Assembly: GCA_900316975.1 (NCBI GenBank)
Contig: ONFA01000012.1
Location: 1-64,000, forward strand
Direction: 5' to 3'
DNA: 64,000 bases
Origin: an uncultured Prevotellaceae bacterium
Lineage (GTDB): Bacteria > Bacteroidota > Bacteroidia > Bacteroidales > Bacteroidaceae
Under the pieces are notes generated by a model. It was given only the letters and a program-made list of their open reading frames with translations. It ran no database searches and was not told the origin of the DNA. Within the stretch, counting starts at the first letter, position 1, and every line of letters begins with the position of its first letter. The translations under genes were made by a program, and so were the position numbers. Below are positions 27,798 to 36,817 of this stretch, piece by piece.

Positions 27798-28412
27798 TCA
27801 CTTCTTCAGGACTTTGATGTATTCTAATGCATCCAATGGTAGCGAATACTCCAGTTTGCCTTTATCACGAAGTTCCATTAGCAGGCGGCCAAGGAGGTTT
27901 GAACCTTCAAATACATCATCTTTTAGTTTGGCTCCATAGGTGGTGCTCTTACGTCCAGTTTCGTCTTCAACGATGATGAAACCCTTGCTCCGTTCTAACT
28001 CTTGACGGAACAAGGCACTTTGCTCATACTTCATTTGAAGGCAGAATTTGAGTATATCAATGAAGATGGTGCCCCAATTTTGGCGTCTGTAACCTTGTTT
28101 CTCCCAATGTTGAGCCCACTTCTTGTTGTTCCTCCTATAGACGTCTTGGATAACAGATGTATCTTTAAACTTCAGAATCTGGAACAGTGTCTCGCAACAT
28201 TTGAAGTCTACACCATCTATGACCAGTGGAGTCGCAGCCATATTATGCAACACTCCCCATTCTTCATCAATCTTGTGGATTGCCACACATTCGCTTGCAC
28301 GATAAGTATGCCATTGATAATACTCCGGGTAGTATTCCCGAACGAGTTCGGACACCTTAGGCAGCCTTTCTGTTTTGTCCATCATGATCATCGTCATCTC
28401 AGAGACTCCCAA
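27798..28412 (-). CDS. NADAR-family (YbiA-like) N-glycosidase, stand-alone
   Basis: Up to 204 residues. Family motifs: WGVLHNMAATPLVIDGVDF (the E/N-F-x-P-like strand), CCETLFQILKF in place of the usual VEHAYQAAKF, and a C-terminal FEGSNLLGRLLMELRDK matching GxNxLGxxLMxVR. NADAR enzymes cleave N-glycosidic bonds of ADP-ribose or riboflavin intermediates. In DarT1-NADAR toxin-antitoxin pairs they remove ADP-ribose from guanine. Here the gene overlaps the upstream ADP-ribosyltransferase-like gene, so an antitoxin or eraser role is a good hypothesis. Alternative starts lie at 28397 and 28385, the latter clearing the overlap. Confidence 0.75.
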   Translation of the reverse strand: MGVSEMTMIMMDKTERLPKVSELVREYYPEYYQWHTYRASECVAIHKIDEEWGVLHNMAATPLVIDGVDFKCCETLFQILKFKDTSVIQDVYRRNNKKWAQHWEKQGYRRQNWGTIFIDILKFCLQMKYEQSALFRQELERSKGFIIVEDETGRKSTTYGAKLKDDVFEGSNLLGRLLMELRDKGKLEYSLPLDALEYIKVLKK

Positions 28413-29007
28413 GGGGTATTTCTTTCTCGGAGCCTTGTACTAATTGAAAATCGTCCGGGGTCAGTTCTATTTTGTCTATTCGAACAATATGTATATTGTC
28501 GACATTCAGAACGACCCGGTTGGATGGACCATCTGGATTCCTCTGCGCTTGCGGCCACACATAATATTTGAGTCCGATCTTCTCGTCGAAGAACTTGGTC
28601 GCAGCCTTCTCTGCATCCACACTTGCTTTGTCTTTCAACTGTCTAACAGTCCCCGTCTGTCCTATAAGCCGATTACCAACGTACTTGCGAAATTCTTTAC
28701 CCACATTGGTTACTTCATGTGGGATAGCCTCCCCCAACTCCCTTTCAGTTCTTTCGACGATAGCTTGGCATACAGGTTTGGCAGAAACCAGATGATTATC
28801 TTCTGTCAGGTCTGGAATCTCAAGCGTATAGACATAATAGTCTTTCTCTTCTGGGCGCTTCTTATTATGAGCATAGTGAGCCGCAGATGTGAAGACTTCC
28901 GTCACATAAGCACCAAAACCGAACTTACATTTTCCATCGCCCTCAAAGGCATGAGACATGTCGAACTTCTTGAACAGTCTTGTTGTTCCGTGATAAAATG
29001 TTTCCAT
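28399..29007 (-). CDS. ADP-ribosyltransferase-fold protein (DUF3990-like), putative toxin
   Basis: A 202-residue protein. FYHGTTRLFKKFDMS and CKFGFGAYVTEVFTSAAHYA resemble the HG(S/T) and GxGFYxT motifs of PARP-like DUF3990 transferases (the H and Y of an H-Y-[E/Q] triad). The third residue is unclear; candidates lie near IVRIDKIELTPDDF. It starts at METFYHG; a -7 box TATCTTTG lies on the minus strand at 29040-29033. It overlaps the downstream NADAR gene, like a toxin-antitoxin pair. ADP-ribosylation activity is inferred, and assignment to the DarT family is not supported. Confidence 0.6.
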   Translation of the reverse strand: METFYHGTTRLFKKFDMSHAFEGDGKCKFGFGAYVTEVFTSAAHYAHNKKRPEEKDYYVYTLEIPDLTEDNHLVSAKPVCQAIVERTERELGEAIPHEVTNVGKEFRKYVGNRLIGQTGTVRQLKDKASVDAEKAATKFFDEKIGLKYYVWPQAQRNPDGPSNRVVLNVDNIHIVRIDKIELTPDDFQLVQGSEKEIPLGSL

Positions 29008-29120
29008 AAGTATATAATTAATCAATCGAATACAAAGATACAACTTAGTATCGAAGTGGGGAAATAAATGGCGAAGAATCTCTTAAACTACGCCGTATTA
29101 TTATTGTTGTTGTTAACCCT

Positions 29121-29170
29121 TTCTATTTGAATCCTATTTTTGTCATCCTCTTGCTGTCAAGCGTTTCTTC
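29121..29170. repeat. Gene-tail repeat, copy 1
   Basis: 50 bases at the 3' end of the AAA ATPase gene match 31791-31840, the 3' end of the 145-residue gene, at 46 positions. The two genes read it in different frames, so it is a DNA duplication and not shared protein homology. Weaker similarity (ATTATTGTTGT) extends further left. Confidence 0.75.
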
Positions 29171-30835
29171 ATGACAATATAACTTGATCCGATCAACGTC
29201 AACAGAATCGTCTCCATAAAGCACGCTATCAATACTGCACTTTCGAACAACGTTCTCAATCTGGCCGCCAGTGAAATCATAGGAGGAAGCCATCTGCTCT
29301 ATTTCTTCATTCGAGAGCTTTGGCAGAGATGATTTCCACATGGCTCTTCTTTGCTCTATCGAAGGCTTTTCAAACTTGATCTTATATAAGAAACGGCGTT
29401 CAAAAGCCTTGTCTAAATTCTCTTCCAGATTCGTGGTGGCAATCATGATGCCGTTCATGGTTTCCATTTCCTGCAGAATAATGTTCTGAATCGAGTTTTC
29501 CATCTTGTCCGCAGAATGGGCCGCATGATTATTACGCTTGCCCAAAATGGCATCTGCTTCGTTAAAGAGCAAGATGGGCGCACGTTTTGTATGTTTAAGC
29601 AATGTACGGTAGCGTTCAAAGATGGCTTTGATATTCTTCTCACTTTCGCCGACCCACATGCTTTTCACTTCAGAGATATTCACCTGCAACACATCCCTTC
29701 CACTTTGTCTTGCCAGTTGCAATACGCTCTCCGTCTTTCCCGTTCCTGGAGCGCCATAGAAGAGGCTAGCGAATCCCTGACGCATGCCTTTTTCATTCAG
29801 CCGTTTGCAAATCAATTTGTATTTCTTATCACTCAGAAGGTTGCTGAGGCGTTCCAGATTCTCTGTCACACGGGCATCAAAAAACATCTTTTTCTGGGCA
29901 ATCTTTTTTTGGTCTATGACCTGATAGCTTCCGTCACACGGATTCTTCATCTCATACCCTTTCAGCAGTCTTTGTCTCGCTGTGTCAGTCAGCGCATATT
30001 CCTCCTCGGCGCTCAGACTATTATTTGAGACCGTAGCCACGAGTCCTTTCTTGACCAAAGGATTCGTTCCATCTTGGAAGGACTGCAGAAGGTTGAACTT
30101 TGCATGTGGTCGGTCGATAAGGAGAGCGATTCCTGAAAATGGAATACTATTCTTCTTGCTCAGCACCAGATACCTACAAAACTGAGTGATGACGATCTCA
30201 TCCATCATGCTCAGGTGATATCGCCTCAGACTCTTCACATAGTGCAAGTCCTCATTTTCATCAAAAAGCCGCTTCACCTCTTCTGCCATCAGCATCGTGG
30301 ACAATTCCCCTTTCTTCCTCAGTAGGACGATGTCATAAAATGTCTGAATGAACTTCAAAAAGGAGCAATTGGTATAGGAAGGACGACTGTATGGTTTATC
30401 ATCAATGGCAGACAAGAAGACTTCATTGGGAGTAAAATACACTTTCTTTTCCATACCCTCCACTTTACATGTCCGAAGAAGACCTTTCTTGACCAGCCCC
30501 TCTATTTCGGTCTGATAGCGTAATACTTTCACATTGCTGCAACCCATATATTCGGCTATCTCCGAAAGGCTTGCCCTTGTTCCTGAGGCACTCCGTTCGA
30601 CAAACAAGGCAAGAAAGACGGCCTGTATTTTTGTGATGCCCTGTCTCTCTGCCAGATAATTGACATACTTGTCTGCAATCGTGAGAAAATCCTCGCTAAA
30701 TCCACTATTTTCAGCCAACTGTACAACGCAGTCAACAGCTGACATCATCATGATTTCCGGATTCTCTCCATCCAACTTGTCGGCACGTTGCTTCAAGGTT
30801 TCCAAATCCACTTGGCAATTCATAGGCTCTTTCAT
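29123..30835 (-). CDS. AAA+ ATPase with N-terminal winged-helix-like domains
   Basis: A 570-residue cytoplasmic protein. The C-terminal classical AAA module has Walker A FYGAPGTGKTESVL (about residues 360-373), Walker B APILLFNEADAIL (Asn before Glu, unusual for DE), sensor-1 GIMIATTNLEENLD and arginine finger AFERRF. The N-terminal half has helix-turn-helix-like segments (SLSEIAEYMGCSNVKVLRYQ; VKKGLLRT). This architecture occurs in mobile-element stress or defence loci, but its target is unknown. It precedes the ADP-ribosyltransferase gene. The 5' flank is a duplicated terminator-promoter segment. Confidence 0.8.
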   Translation of the reverse strand: MKEPMNCQVDLETLKQRADKLDGENPEIMMMSAVDCVVQLAENSGFSEDFLTIADKYVNYLAERQGITKIQAVFLALFVERSASGTRASLSEIAEYMGCSNVKVLRYQTEIEGLVKKGLLRTCKVEGMEKKVYFTPNEVFLSAIDDKPYSRPSYTNCSFLKFIQTFYDIVLLRKKGELSTMLMAEEVKRLFDENEDLHYVKSLRRYHLSMMDEIVITQFCRYLVLSKKNSIPFSGIALLIDRPHAKFNLLQSFQDGTNPLVKKGLVATVSNNSLSAEEEYALTDTARQRLLKGYEMKNPCDGSYQVIDQKKIAQKKMFFDARVTENLERLSNLLSDKKYKLICKRLNEKGMRQGFASLFYGAPGTGKTESVLQLARQSGRDVLQVNISEVKSMWVGESEKNIKAIFERYRTLLKHTKRAPILLFNEADAILGKRNNHAAHSADKMENSIQNIILQEMETMNGIMIATTNLEENLDKAFERRFLYKIKFEKPSIEQRRAMWKSSLPKLSNEEIEQMASSYDFTGGQIENVVRKCSIDSVLYGDDSVDVDRIKLYCHEETLDSKRMTKIGFK

Positions 30836-30912
30836 ACTACACTTGTTTTAACGATATATGATAAACGACGTGTTCACTTTAATTAGTTACACTTTGGTGA
30901 ACGTTACTACTT

Positions 30913-30990
30913 ATATAATGAGACTTTATAACGAATAATCGGCTTCGTTTATACATATAAACAAAAAAGCACAGTTGGCTGTGCTTTTTT
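30913..30990. repeat. Terminator-plus-leader duplication, copy 1
   Basis: 78 bases match 32240-32318 with two substitutions and one indel. It contains the palindrome GTTTATACATATAAAC and a strong hairpin AAAAAAGCACAG/CTGTGCTTTTTT (30963-30990). For minus-strand transcription it ends the amidohydrolase-like gene and leads into the AAA ATPase gene. Confidence 0.85.
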
Positions 30991-31017
30991 AACTCGTAGG
31001 AGCAGATTGTCTTGCCC

Positions 31018-31731
31018 TCAAAAAGAGTTGTTTTCTGACAACTCCGACAACAGGTGCAACATTAAATCACGAACGTTCTTTTTGTACTTGTGGTCATGCC
31101 TGATTCGAAGAGATTGTTCGTCCATATATGCTTTTTTGTTCACTTCCAGCATCATCGATTGATATTGAAAGGGGCAATCCGGTGTCTCGGAATTGCTATA
31201 CGGTTCATTGACACCCACTTTATAGCCATGATCCTCAAAGAGATTAACGGCACATTCAATAACATCCCGATGAGGTTTCGACCAATCTTCGTTATAGCCG
31301 ATACAAATGTCCACATCGCTCAACTCGCTTGGGAACGAGTGGCAGTCAAGTAAAAGAGCGTCGGGGCACAGATTTTTCCGCAGCTTCGCCTGGTGTTGAT
31401 GCCACAACCCCAGCAGATTACTTCTGTTTTCATCGGGTATGTTGCGCACATATCGTCCGAAGCGAGTGTACAAGATGCCTTGCCCTTTCCTCTCCAAAGG
31501 GTCATCCCAGAGCCGTTCCGCATCAACAATGAACCTCGAATATGGGAATCTGACAGTTCTTACGCCGTCAATCCGGTTGCCGTGAAAGAGGTAGTCTGTA
31601 TGCCAGTCCGTCCACTTCAGCACAACATCGTTGAAAAACTCCTCGTCTATGTCCCAAAAGCCAAGATGTTCGTCATAAAGTCCCTCGATAGATGCATGAG
31701 GCTCATTGATTACGATTCTTTTGTATTTCAT
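31018..31731 (-). CDS. N-formylglutamate amidohydrolase-family protein
   Basis: A 237-residue protein. VINEPHASIEGLYDE (metal-binding H/E), DALLLDCHSFPSEL (DxHS) and YSNSETPDCPFQYQSMMLEVNK fit the HutG/FGase zinc peptidase-like fold, which hydrolyses N-formyl amino acids or related amides. No histidine-utilisation genes are nearby, so a classical role is unlikely. In the element it lies between the AAA ATPase and a 145-residue orphan. A nucleotide- or protein-modification substrate is possible but unproven. Confidence 0.75.
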   Translation of the reverse strand: MKYKRIVINEPHASIEGLYDEHLGFWDIDEEFFNDVVLKWTDWHTDYLFHGNRIDGVRTVRFPYSRFIVDAERLWDDPLERKGQGILYTRFGRYVRNIPDENRSNLLGLWHQHQAKLRKNLCPDALLLDCHSFPSELSDVDICIGYNEDWSKPHRDVIECAVNLFEDHGYKVGVNEPYSNSETPDCPFQYQSMMLEVNKKAYMDEQSLRIRHDHKYKKNVRDLMLHLLSELSENNSF

Positions 31732-31790
31732 ATACCTCTAGGGATGGTCGCATTTTAATGTTTACTAATACCATTATTGTTGTCAACACC

Positions 31791-31840
31791 TTCTATTTGA
31801 ATCCTATTTCTGTCGCCCTCTTGCTGTCAAACGTTTCTTC
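31791..31840. repeat. Gene-tail repeat, copy 2
   Basis: Matches 29121-29170 at 46 of 50 positions; see that entry. It forms the C-terminal codons and stop of the 145-residue orphan gene. Confidence 0.75.
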
Positions 31841-32241
31841 GAGTCAATATATTCTTCAAGGGCATCAAAAAAACGTCCTCCGTCGATTTCCATGTCGGCA
31901 ACTTGTGTCAGGATAACAATATTATCCTTTATAAAGGTTGCAATATCTTTTGGAACCTCATTCCCCGTGGGGGAGGTCGGGTTGTCTGAGATGAGCACAG
32001 GATACACGTTATCACCTTCCACCACATAGAGACAAAGTTCATGTTTACACCAGATGTATGTTTCACCTGTATTGACAATAATGTCTTTAGACAATCCCGT
32101 CTCTCTCATCGGGAGATAGGTCACGCCCTCACTGAGTTCTTCATCCCCTCGCGTTTTTGCATAATTGTCTGCATTTTCGTCTGAAATCTTAATCATATCT
32201 TTAAGTTTATTAGTTGAACTTTGATGGCCGTTATTAATCAT
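31804..32241 (-). CDS. Unrecognised 145-residue protein
   Basis: No family recognised. It is an acidic, soluble protein (VTYLPMRETGLSKDIIVNTG, ELCLYVVEGDNVYPVLISD) ending in the shared tail IDSKKRLTARGRQK. The first ATG lies in the last bases of the duplicated leader; an internal ATG at 32196 is also possible. It shares both its upstream and downstream flanks with the AAA ATPase gene, so it occupies an equivalent cassette slot. It may be a small immunity or sensor partner, but nothing in the sequence shows this. Confidence 0.6.
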   Translation of the reverse strand: MINNGHQSSTNKLKDMIKISDENADNYAKTRGDEELSEGVTYLPMRETGLSKDIIVNTGETYIWCKHELCLYVVEGDNVYPVLISDNPTSPTGNEVPKDIATFIKDNIVILTQVADMEIDGGRFFDALEEYIDSKKRLTARGRQK

Positions 32242-32318
32242 ATAATGAGACTTTATAACGAATAATCGGCCTCGTTTATATATATAAACAAAAAAAGCAC
32301 AGTTGGCTGTGCTTTTTT
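32240..32318. repeat. Terminator-plus-leader duplication, copy 2
   Basis: Copy of 30913-30990. The hairpin is at 32291-32318 and the palindrome is GTTTATATATATAAAC. It ends the macro-like gene and leads into the 145-residue gene. Confidence 0.85.
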
Positions 32319-32337
32319 GTTTGGTTGTAAATGAAAT

Positions 32338-33405
32338 TCATCTCTTTAATTCCATCACAAACTCCCTAGGCAAAGCTACATTCTCCAATTCTAATGCCCC
32401 ATTAAATAGTGGAGCCATTTCCTTAACGTCGAAGCCAGCGATGCCACACCCAATCTTTGTGACATAGAACTTCTTATCCTTCATCACCTTTGCCATTTCT
32501 ATGAACTGATCCACGTAGGGTTTGATGGCAGCCACGCCTCCATGCATCGTAGGAATGGCATAGCTCTGACCAGCCAGTCCTACACCAAGTCCCCAGACAG
32601 CTCCAAACTTTTCGTATGCCAATCTCGCTGCACCGCCACCATGATGTCCTTCTATATTTGATCCAAAGACAAAAACTTCATTGTTTTCAAGTTTCGTTAT
32701 GTTATTGGGAGTGAATTCAATCTGTTTATTTTCAAGATTGGAAGACTGTAAATTTCTTCTTCTCGTTTTTATCTCATCGAGAGTAATCCCCCAATTATCT
32801 TCATGCTCCCCATTCCCTCTATTAACGACATTAGCAAATCCTTCTACCTTAGTTAGATCCCCCATTCCACGATTCCCCTTACACATGTCTAAAATCTCCC
32901 AAGGAGTGAATGCCAAAGGATAATTATTCATTGCACCTAACATACTGTCATTATCAAAACGAACAATCTCATGAGGATTACAGAATGGAATACGGAACCA
33001 ACAATTACTAGTGTGTGTTATTTGAATTATCCCCCATTTCCCATCTTCATTTTCTCCAACAATATAATTGTCCCATCGATTAGCAAAACCATACACAGAC
33101 TTGAATGTAAAGCCTGGAGTTATAGATGCATAAATAGCGCCATAACCCATGGAGTCATCATAAGTTGCCAAAACGGCATATAATCCTTTCTTGTTTTTCG
33201 CCACTATCAAATCTGCCGAGGCCATACAAAAACCAAAATTCACAGCAGAAACAATCTCATATTCCTCTTGTACACATGTTGCAAAATCTAAAACATAATC
33301 ATGAAACGGGACACAATAATCCTGATCTGGTTTGTATTCATTTAACCATAAAATGTTTGTTTGTGGATCCCGAAGGAAATTTCCTTTCAATTTACTTTTC
33401 TCCAT
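32338..33405 (-). CDS. WG-like N-terminal region fused to a macro-like (A1S_2505-type) domain
   Basis: A 355-residue protein. The N-terminal 200 residues hold WG-like strands (KNKKGLYAVLATYDD, ENEDGKWGIIQIT). The C-terminal 120 residues read EVFVFGSNIEGHHGGGAA, GLAGQSYAIPTMHGG and FYVTKIGCGIAGFDVKEMAP. This is the pattern of a phage-associated family that looks macro-domain-like (GxGxA loop, IPTM strand, GCGxAG loop). Macro folds bind ADP-ribose. With the NADAR and transferase genes nearby, an ADP-ribose reader or eraser role is plausible. The start was set at MEKSKLKGNF because the longer frame approaches the upstream gene. Confidence 0.7.
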   Translation of the reverse strand: MEKSKLKGNFLRDPQTNILWLNEYKPDQDYCVPFHDYVLDFATCVQEEYEIVSAVNFGFCMASADLIVAKNKKGLYAVLATYDDSMGYGAIYASITPGFTFKSVYGFANRWDNYIVGENEDGKWGIIQITHTSNCWFRIPFCNPHEIVRFDNDSMLGAMNNYPLAFTPWEILDMCKGNRGMGDLTKVEGFANVVNRGNGEHEDNWGITLDEIKTRRRNLQSSNLENKQIEFTPNNITKLENNEVFVFGSNIEGHHGGGAARLAYEKFGAVWGLGVGLAGQSYAIPTMHGGVAAIKPYVDQFIEMAKVMKDKKFYVTKIGCGIAGFDVKEMAPLFNGALELENVALPREFVMELKR

Positions 33406-33455
33406 AATTTTGATTAATTTTAAATCTATTACCAAATCATTTATAAAAGTAGTGT

Positions 33456-34304
33456 TCACTGACAAGGATAGATTATGTTGCCCTTTATGTCAATGACACC
33501 GGCCCTGTCTTCTTGATCAAGAACATCAATAAGCCCATCCCCTTCATATCTCATACCTTTCCACTGACAAGGGCTTATGATGTTTCCGTCCATATCCATA
33601 AGTCCATACAGATCATTTTGGTCTTTGACTTTTAGGGTCGTGGCTAAATCAATGTATTGTATATCTTCTTTCCAGAGGCATTGAGTGATAATGTTCCCAT
33701 CCTTATAAGCTAATCCCCAGTGGTTTTCGTCTTTAGCAATATGAAGTAAACCTTCCTTGCAATAAATAGTGTGGAATTTGGGCTTGACAACAATTTGTCC
33801 TTTTGTGTTGATTAATCCACATTTGTAATCATCGTCTGCCACCCATGAGAGGCCTTCATTAAAATCGCCAACGGCTTCCCATTGACATGGACATATTAGT
33901 TCACCATTTAAATTAGCGAAACCCCATTTGCCATTTGAATCTTTTACAGCAGCTAGACCCTCCTTGGGTTCTCTATAAGAACCCCATTTTTCACTCAGAA
34001 TTGAAGTTTGTTCTCGATACTCGTATCTTAGATTATTCAAATATGTTTCAAATTCTGGCACTTCAGGGTCAATGTCCATGATGCTTTGGGGGTCTGGATA
34101 TGACATCCATTGCCCAAGAGTGTTTACTATCCCTCTTTCTCCCTGTTCGTCACGTATTTCTGCATATCCATCTTTAAAATCGTAAGCATATGAAAAGATA
34201 GGATCAATAACAAAAACGCCATTTGAATCCACGTAACCCCACAGACCATTGTCTGCTTGCGTGGGTCGTAAAGTATTTAATGCACAATCATTCATAAAAA
34301 GCAT
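33456..34304 (-). CDS. WG-repeat (KWG) protein
   Basis: A 282-residue protein of about seven WG-type beta repeats. Examples: GLWGYVDSNGVFVIDP, GKWGFANLNGELICPCQW, KCGLINTKGQIVVKPKF, HWGLAYKDGNIITQCLW, DLYGLMDMDGNIISPCQW. No signal peptide is seen, so it is probably cytoplasmic. WG repeats are common in polymorphic toxin and defence-associated scaffolds; the ligand is unknown. It is directly upstream of the macro-like gene, whose N-terminus has related strands, so the two may be partners. The start may be the second ATG at 34295. Confidence 0.8.
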   Translation of the reverse strand: MLFMNDCALNTLRPTQADNGLWGYVDSNGVFVIDPIFSYAYDFKDGYAEIRDEQGERGIVNTLGQWMSYPDPQSIMDIDPEVPEFETYLNNLRYEYREQTSILSEKWGSYREPKEGLAAVKDSNGKWGFANLNGELICPCQWEAVGDFNEGLSWVADDDYKCGLINTKGQIVVKPKFHTIYCKEGLLHIAKDENHWGLAYKDGNIITQCLWKEDIQYIDLATTLKVKDQNDLYGLMDMDGNIISPCQWKGMRYEGDGLIDVLDQEDRAGVIDIKGNIIYPCQ

Positions 34305-34351
34305 ATTTTAGGATTCTTAATAAAATTTGTTATAATCTTTATTTATTAGCT

Positions 34352-35212
34352 TTAGTAACCATTCTTAAAAGCAAGGTTTACACCAATGCCTAATTCGGAT
34401 GGAATCATGTGGCATTTGATATGATATGGTTTCTTCTTGTTCCAATATTTTACGAACGACTTCAAGTTGTCATCGTGCATCTCTCCCAAGTCCAAATCAT
34501 ATAGCCATGTTTTTGTTTCTTCATCGTAATGACCGCTATCGATACAATCACCAAATTCATTCTGGATTTCACCATCGATATACTCTTCTATTTCTTCTTT
34601 GATTGCTTCCCAATCGAATTTGAAAACCCCGAATTCGGCATCTATCGCATATTCTATATCAAACTCACCTTCGCAATCGTAAGTGACAACGGTTTTATAT
34701 CCCATTCTTTTCAACTTCTTCAATGCAATGTCATACTCGCCTATGATGAAATAAGGCTTGTTGCCATTCGATTTCAGTCCGGCATTACACTCATCATATT
34801 TCCCATTTGTGAACCAGTTGACCATCAGCAGGAAGTTGTCATAGTCCTGCTCAATAGATTTGATTTTTTCTATGTCCTTGGTTAGGTATATTCCTTTTTC
34901 ATTCAGAGTCTTGGAAACACGTCTTGCCAATGGCATAAGTTTCCCAAAATCTTCCATGATGTGGCTATTTACCTTTATCAGATCGTATGGCTTCGTTTTG
35001 CTCAATGGAACAAGCATTCTGGCATTCCATACAAAGAAGTAATACTTGCCTATTTGCCAGTCGTAGTATAGCCATAAATTCTTTTCATTGAAACTTTTCC
35101 ATACTCCGAAAAGGAAGTTACTATCTGGCTCCTCACCATTCCATTGATGCCGAACCATACTCCACCCTTTCTCATTGAGGTCTTTGACTATTTTATCGAA
35201 TTCTTTCATCAT
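34352..35212 (-). CDS. Unrecognised 286-residue protein
   Basis: No family recognised. It is soluble, rich in aromatic and acidic residues (NLWLYYDWQIGKYYFFVWN; DWEAIKEEIEEYIDGEIQNEFG), with no signal peptide or membrane helix. The N-terminal 100 residues resemble a small ligand-binding or nuclease-like alpha/beta fold only by eye. It is part of the minus-strand cargo run, 48 bases from the WG-repeat gene. Confidence 0.65.
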   Translation of the reverse strand: MMKEFDKIVKDLNEKGWSMVRHQWNGEEPDSNFLFGVWKSFNEKNLWLYYDWQIGKYYFFVWNARMLVPLSKTKPYDLIKVNSHIMEDFGKLMPLARRVSKTLNEKGIYLTKDIEKIKSIEQDYDNFLLMVNWFTNGKYDECNAGLKSNGNKPYFIIGEYDIALKKLKRMGYKTVVTYDCEGEFDIEYAIDAEFGVFKFDWEAIKEEIEEYIDGEIQNEFGDCIDSGHYDEETKTWLYDLDLGEMHDDNLKSFVKYWNKKKPYHIKCHMIPSELGIGVNLAFKNGY

Positions 35213-35304
35213 AATTATAAAATTTTGAAGAGAACAAAGCCTCCAGGATTATAATAACAAACCGTTAAGGAATCTTCTTTTTATGCTAATGATTGGATAC
35301 AATA

Positions 35305-36120
35305 TTACTGTACAGCAAGATGAAATGCTTTGAAAAGATGAGCATCGTCATCATATTTATCCTTATGTTTTAGAATCTCTGTAATAATCATTGCTGAGAA
35401 GATGTTATCATCGAGTTTAGGCAGTCCTTTGTATTCCTCATTAGACTCCATTACATTTTTTGCCGCTTCATTGATTTCCTTCATTTCAACAAAATAATCA
35501 CAATGAGCTGTTCTAGCCATAGCGTCTATGCGACCCCATAGTTCCGGGTTCAAATTGCGAAGGTCAGAGAAACAAAGGTTGGGATCAAATAGACGTGAGG
35601 CAAGCAAATCAATATATTCTTCATCGCTCAATTCGATGTTTATAATCTTCTTGCTTTTCTCTTCAGCATTTCCGCCTTTGATATAAGTAACTCTGAATAC
35701 ACAGAAGTATTTAATATCATTCAAATCAACATCTAAAATAGTCGGATCACCACCTGCCCAAGACCAATCTTCAACGGGGATGTAATATCTCCAGTCCACT
35801 TTCCATTGAAAAGCTTCCTCTCTGATCCACTCACTAATGACATCCATTCGTTCATCTTCATCCTCATACTCACTAGCCTCAGCATAAAAATTCTCAAGAG
35901 CCCCCTTAATGGTTTTATATTCTTCTGGAGAGAAATCCGCATAGACCGTTCTAATACCAGGGTCAACGTCATAGTCAATACGATAGAAAGCCTCCCTGTT
36001 CATTGTTTGAAGGGTTTCTTTTGCTATTCTACGACATGACTCCATACGTGTCTTTACTTGCTCCCAATATGCCAATCCAACTTCTTCGTCTTTATATTCT
36101 TTATCACCAATTTTGTACAT
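35305..36120 (-). CDS. Unrecognised 271-residue protein
   Basis: No family recognised. It is acidic with helical stretches (YKTIKGALENFYAEASEYEDEDE; DEEYIDLLASRLFDP). It was started at MYKIGDKEYKDEE, because the longer frame would overlap the upstream HD gene. Its AFYRIDYDVDPGIRTVYADF and acidic pattern are loosely like the N-terminal region of the NADAR fusion at 39199-40242, which may mean a shared accessory domain. That is visual similarity only. Confidence 0.6.
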   Translation of the reverse strand: MYKIGDKEYKDEEVGLAYWEQVKTRMESCRRIAKETLQTMNREAFYRIDYDVDPGIRTVYADFSPEEYKTIKGALENFYAEASEYEDEDERMDVISEWIREEAFQWKVDWRYYIPVEDWSWAGGDPTILDVDLNDIKYFCVFRVTYIKGGNAEEKSKKIINIELSDEEYIDLLASRLFDPNLCFSDLRNLNPELWGRIDAMARTAHCDYFVEMKEINEAAKNVMESNEEYKGLPKLDDNIFSAMIITEILKHKDKYDDDAHLFKAFHLAVQ

Positions 36121-36136
36121 ATGATTATCATTTAAA

Positions 36137-36718
36137 TTATACAATTGAACTATGATGTCTTCTCTTTGATTTGCCAATCGAACTACCATCAGCCTTTCGA
36201 ATAATGTCACTTAATGGATTGTTTTGAAAGAACTCTATTCTTTTTTGTTTGTCTGCATAGATGTGTTTTCCGCCCATGTGCCAAAGGATTGCTTTTTTCT
36301 CATCTTCGGTCAAATGGAATGTTGCTTCTCCTACTTTGCGTACAGAACGACGACTATGACCATGAGTTTTCTTCACTCTGCACACCTTACGCAGTTCTTC
36401 ACTAAAACGAATAGCATCAGCCTTGCATAAATCGTGCATTAAAGCAGAAATAATAACGCTCTCTTCAGGCATACTATCGGGTGAAAAGCCTTCTTTCATT
36501 TTCTGTTCTCTTAAAGCCATCGCCTCATAATAGGTTTCCAAAGAGTGGCTCACCAAACCTCCTTTAAAGCGATGATGCTTGTAGGAGCCAGGCGCTATAA
36601 AGTATCCCATGTGACTAATAAATGATATAAGATCATCTATATGGGGTCTATTGGTGGAACGGAGCAATCGGACGCATTCCTCTTTTTTCTCTTCTAAAGA
36701 CTTATGTATATATTTCAT
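36137..36718 (-). CDS. HD-domain phosphohydrolase-like protein
   Basis: A 193-residue protein. FKGGLVSHSLETYYEA (H), ISALMHDLCKAD (HD) and a final acidic site near IIRKADGSSIG outline the H...HD...D metal site of HD hydrolases, which act on nucleotides or cyclic nucleotides. It was started at MKYIHKSLEEK; the longer frame runs through the upstream promoter region. It belongs to the cargo run; a nucleotide substrate would fit the ADP-ribose theme but is not shown. Confidence 0.78.
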   Translation of the reverse strand: MKYIHKSLEEKKEECVRLLRSTNRPHIDDLISFISHMGYFIAPGSYKHHRFKGGLVSHSLETYYEAMALREQKMKEGFSPDSMPEESVIISALMHDLCKADAIRFSEELRKVCRVKKTHGHSRRSVRKVGEATFHLTEDEKKAILWHMGGKHIYADKQKRIEFFQNNPLSDIIRKADGSSIGKSKRRHHSSIV

Positions 36719-36817
36719 TTTAGTAAAGATGTTTTGTAGGTTTGGTGGTACAAATATGGAAAATTTGTACCACACATACAAGAATTGTAGGGAAAAATCA
36801 TGATTATGCCTCTTATC

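Noticed and set aside
28399..29007. Naming the transferase-like protein DarT
   Set aside because: The visible motifs fit DUF3990-like transferases better; only the NADAR partner recalls DarT1 systems.
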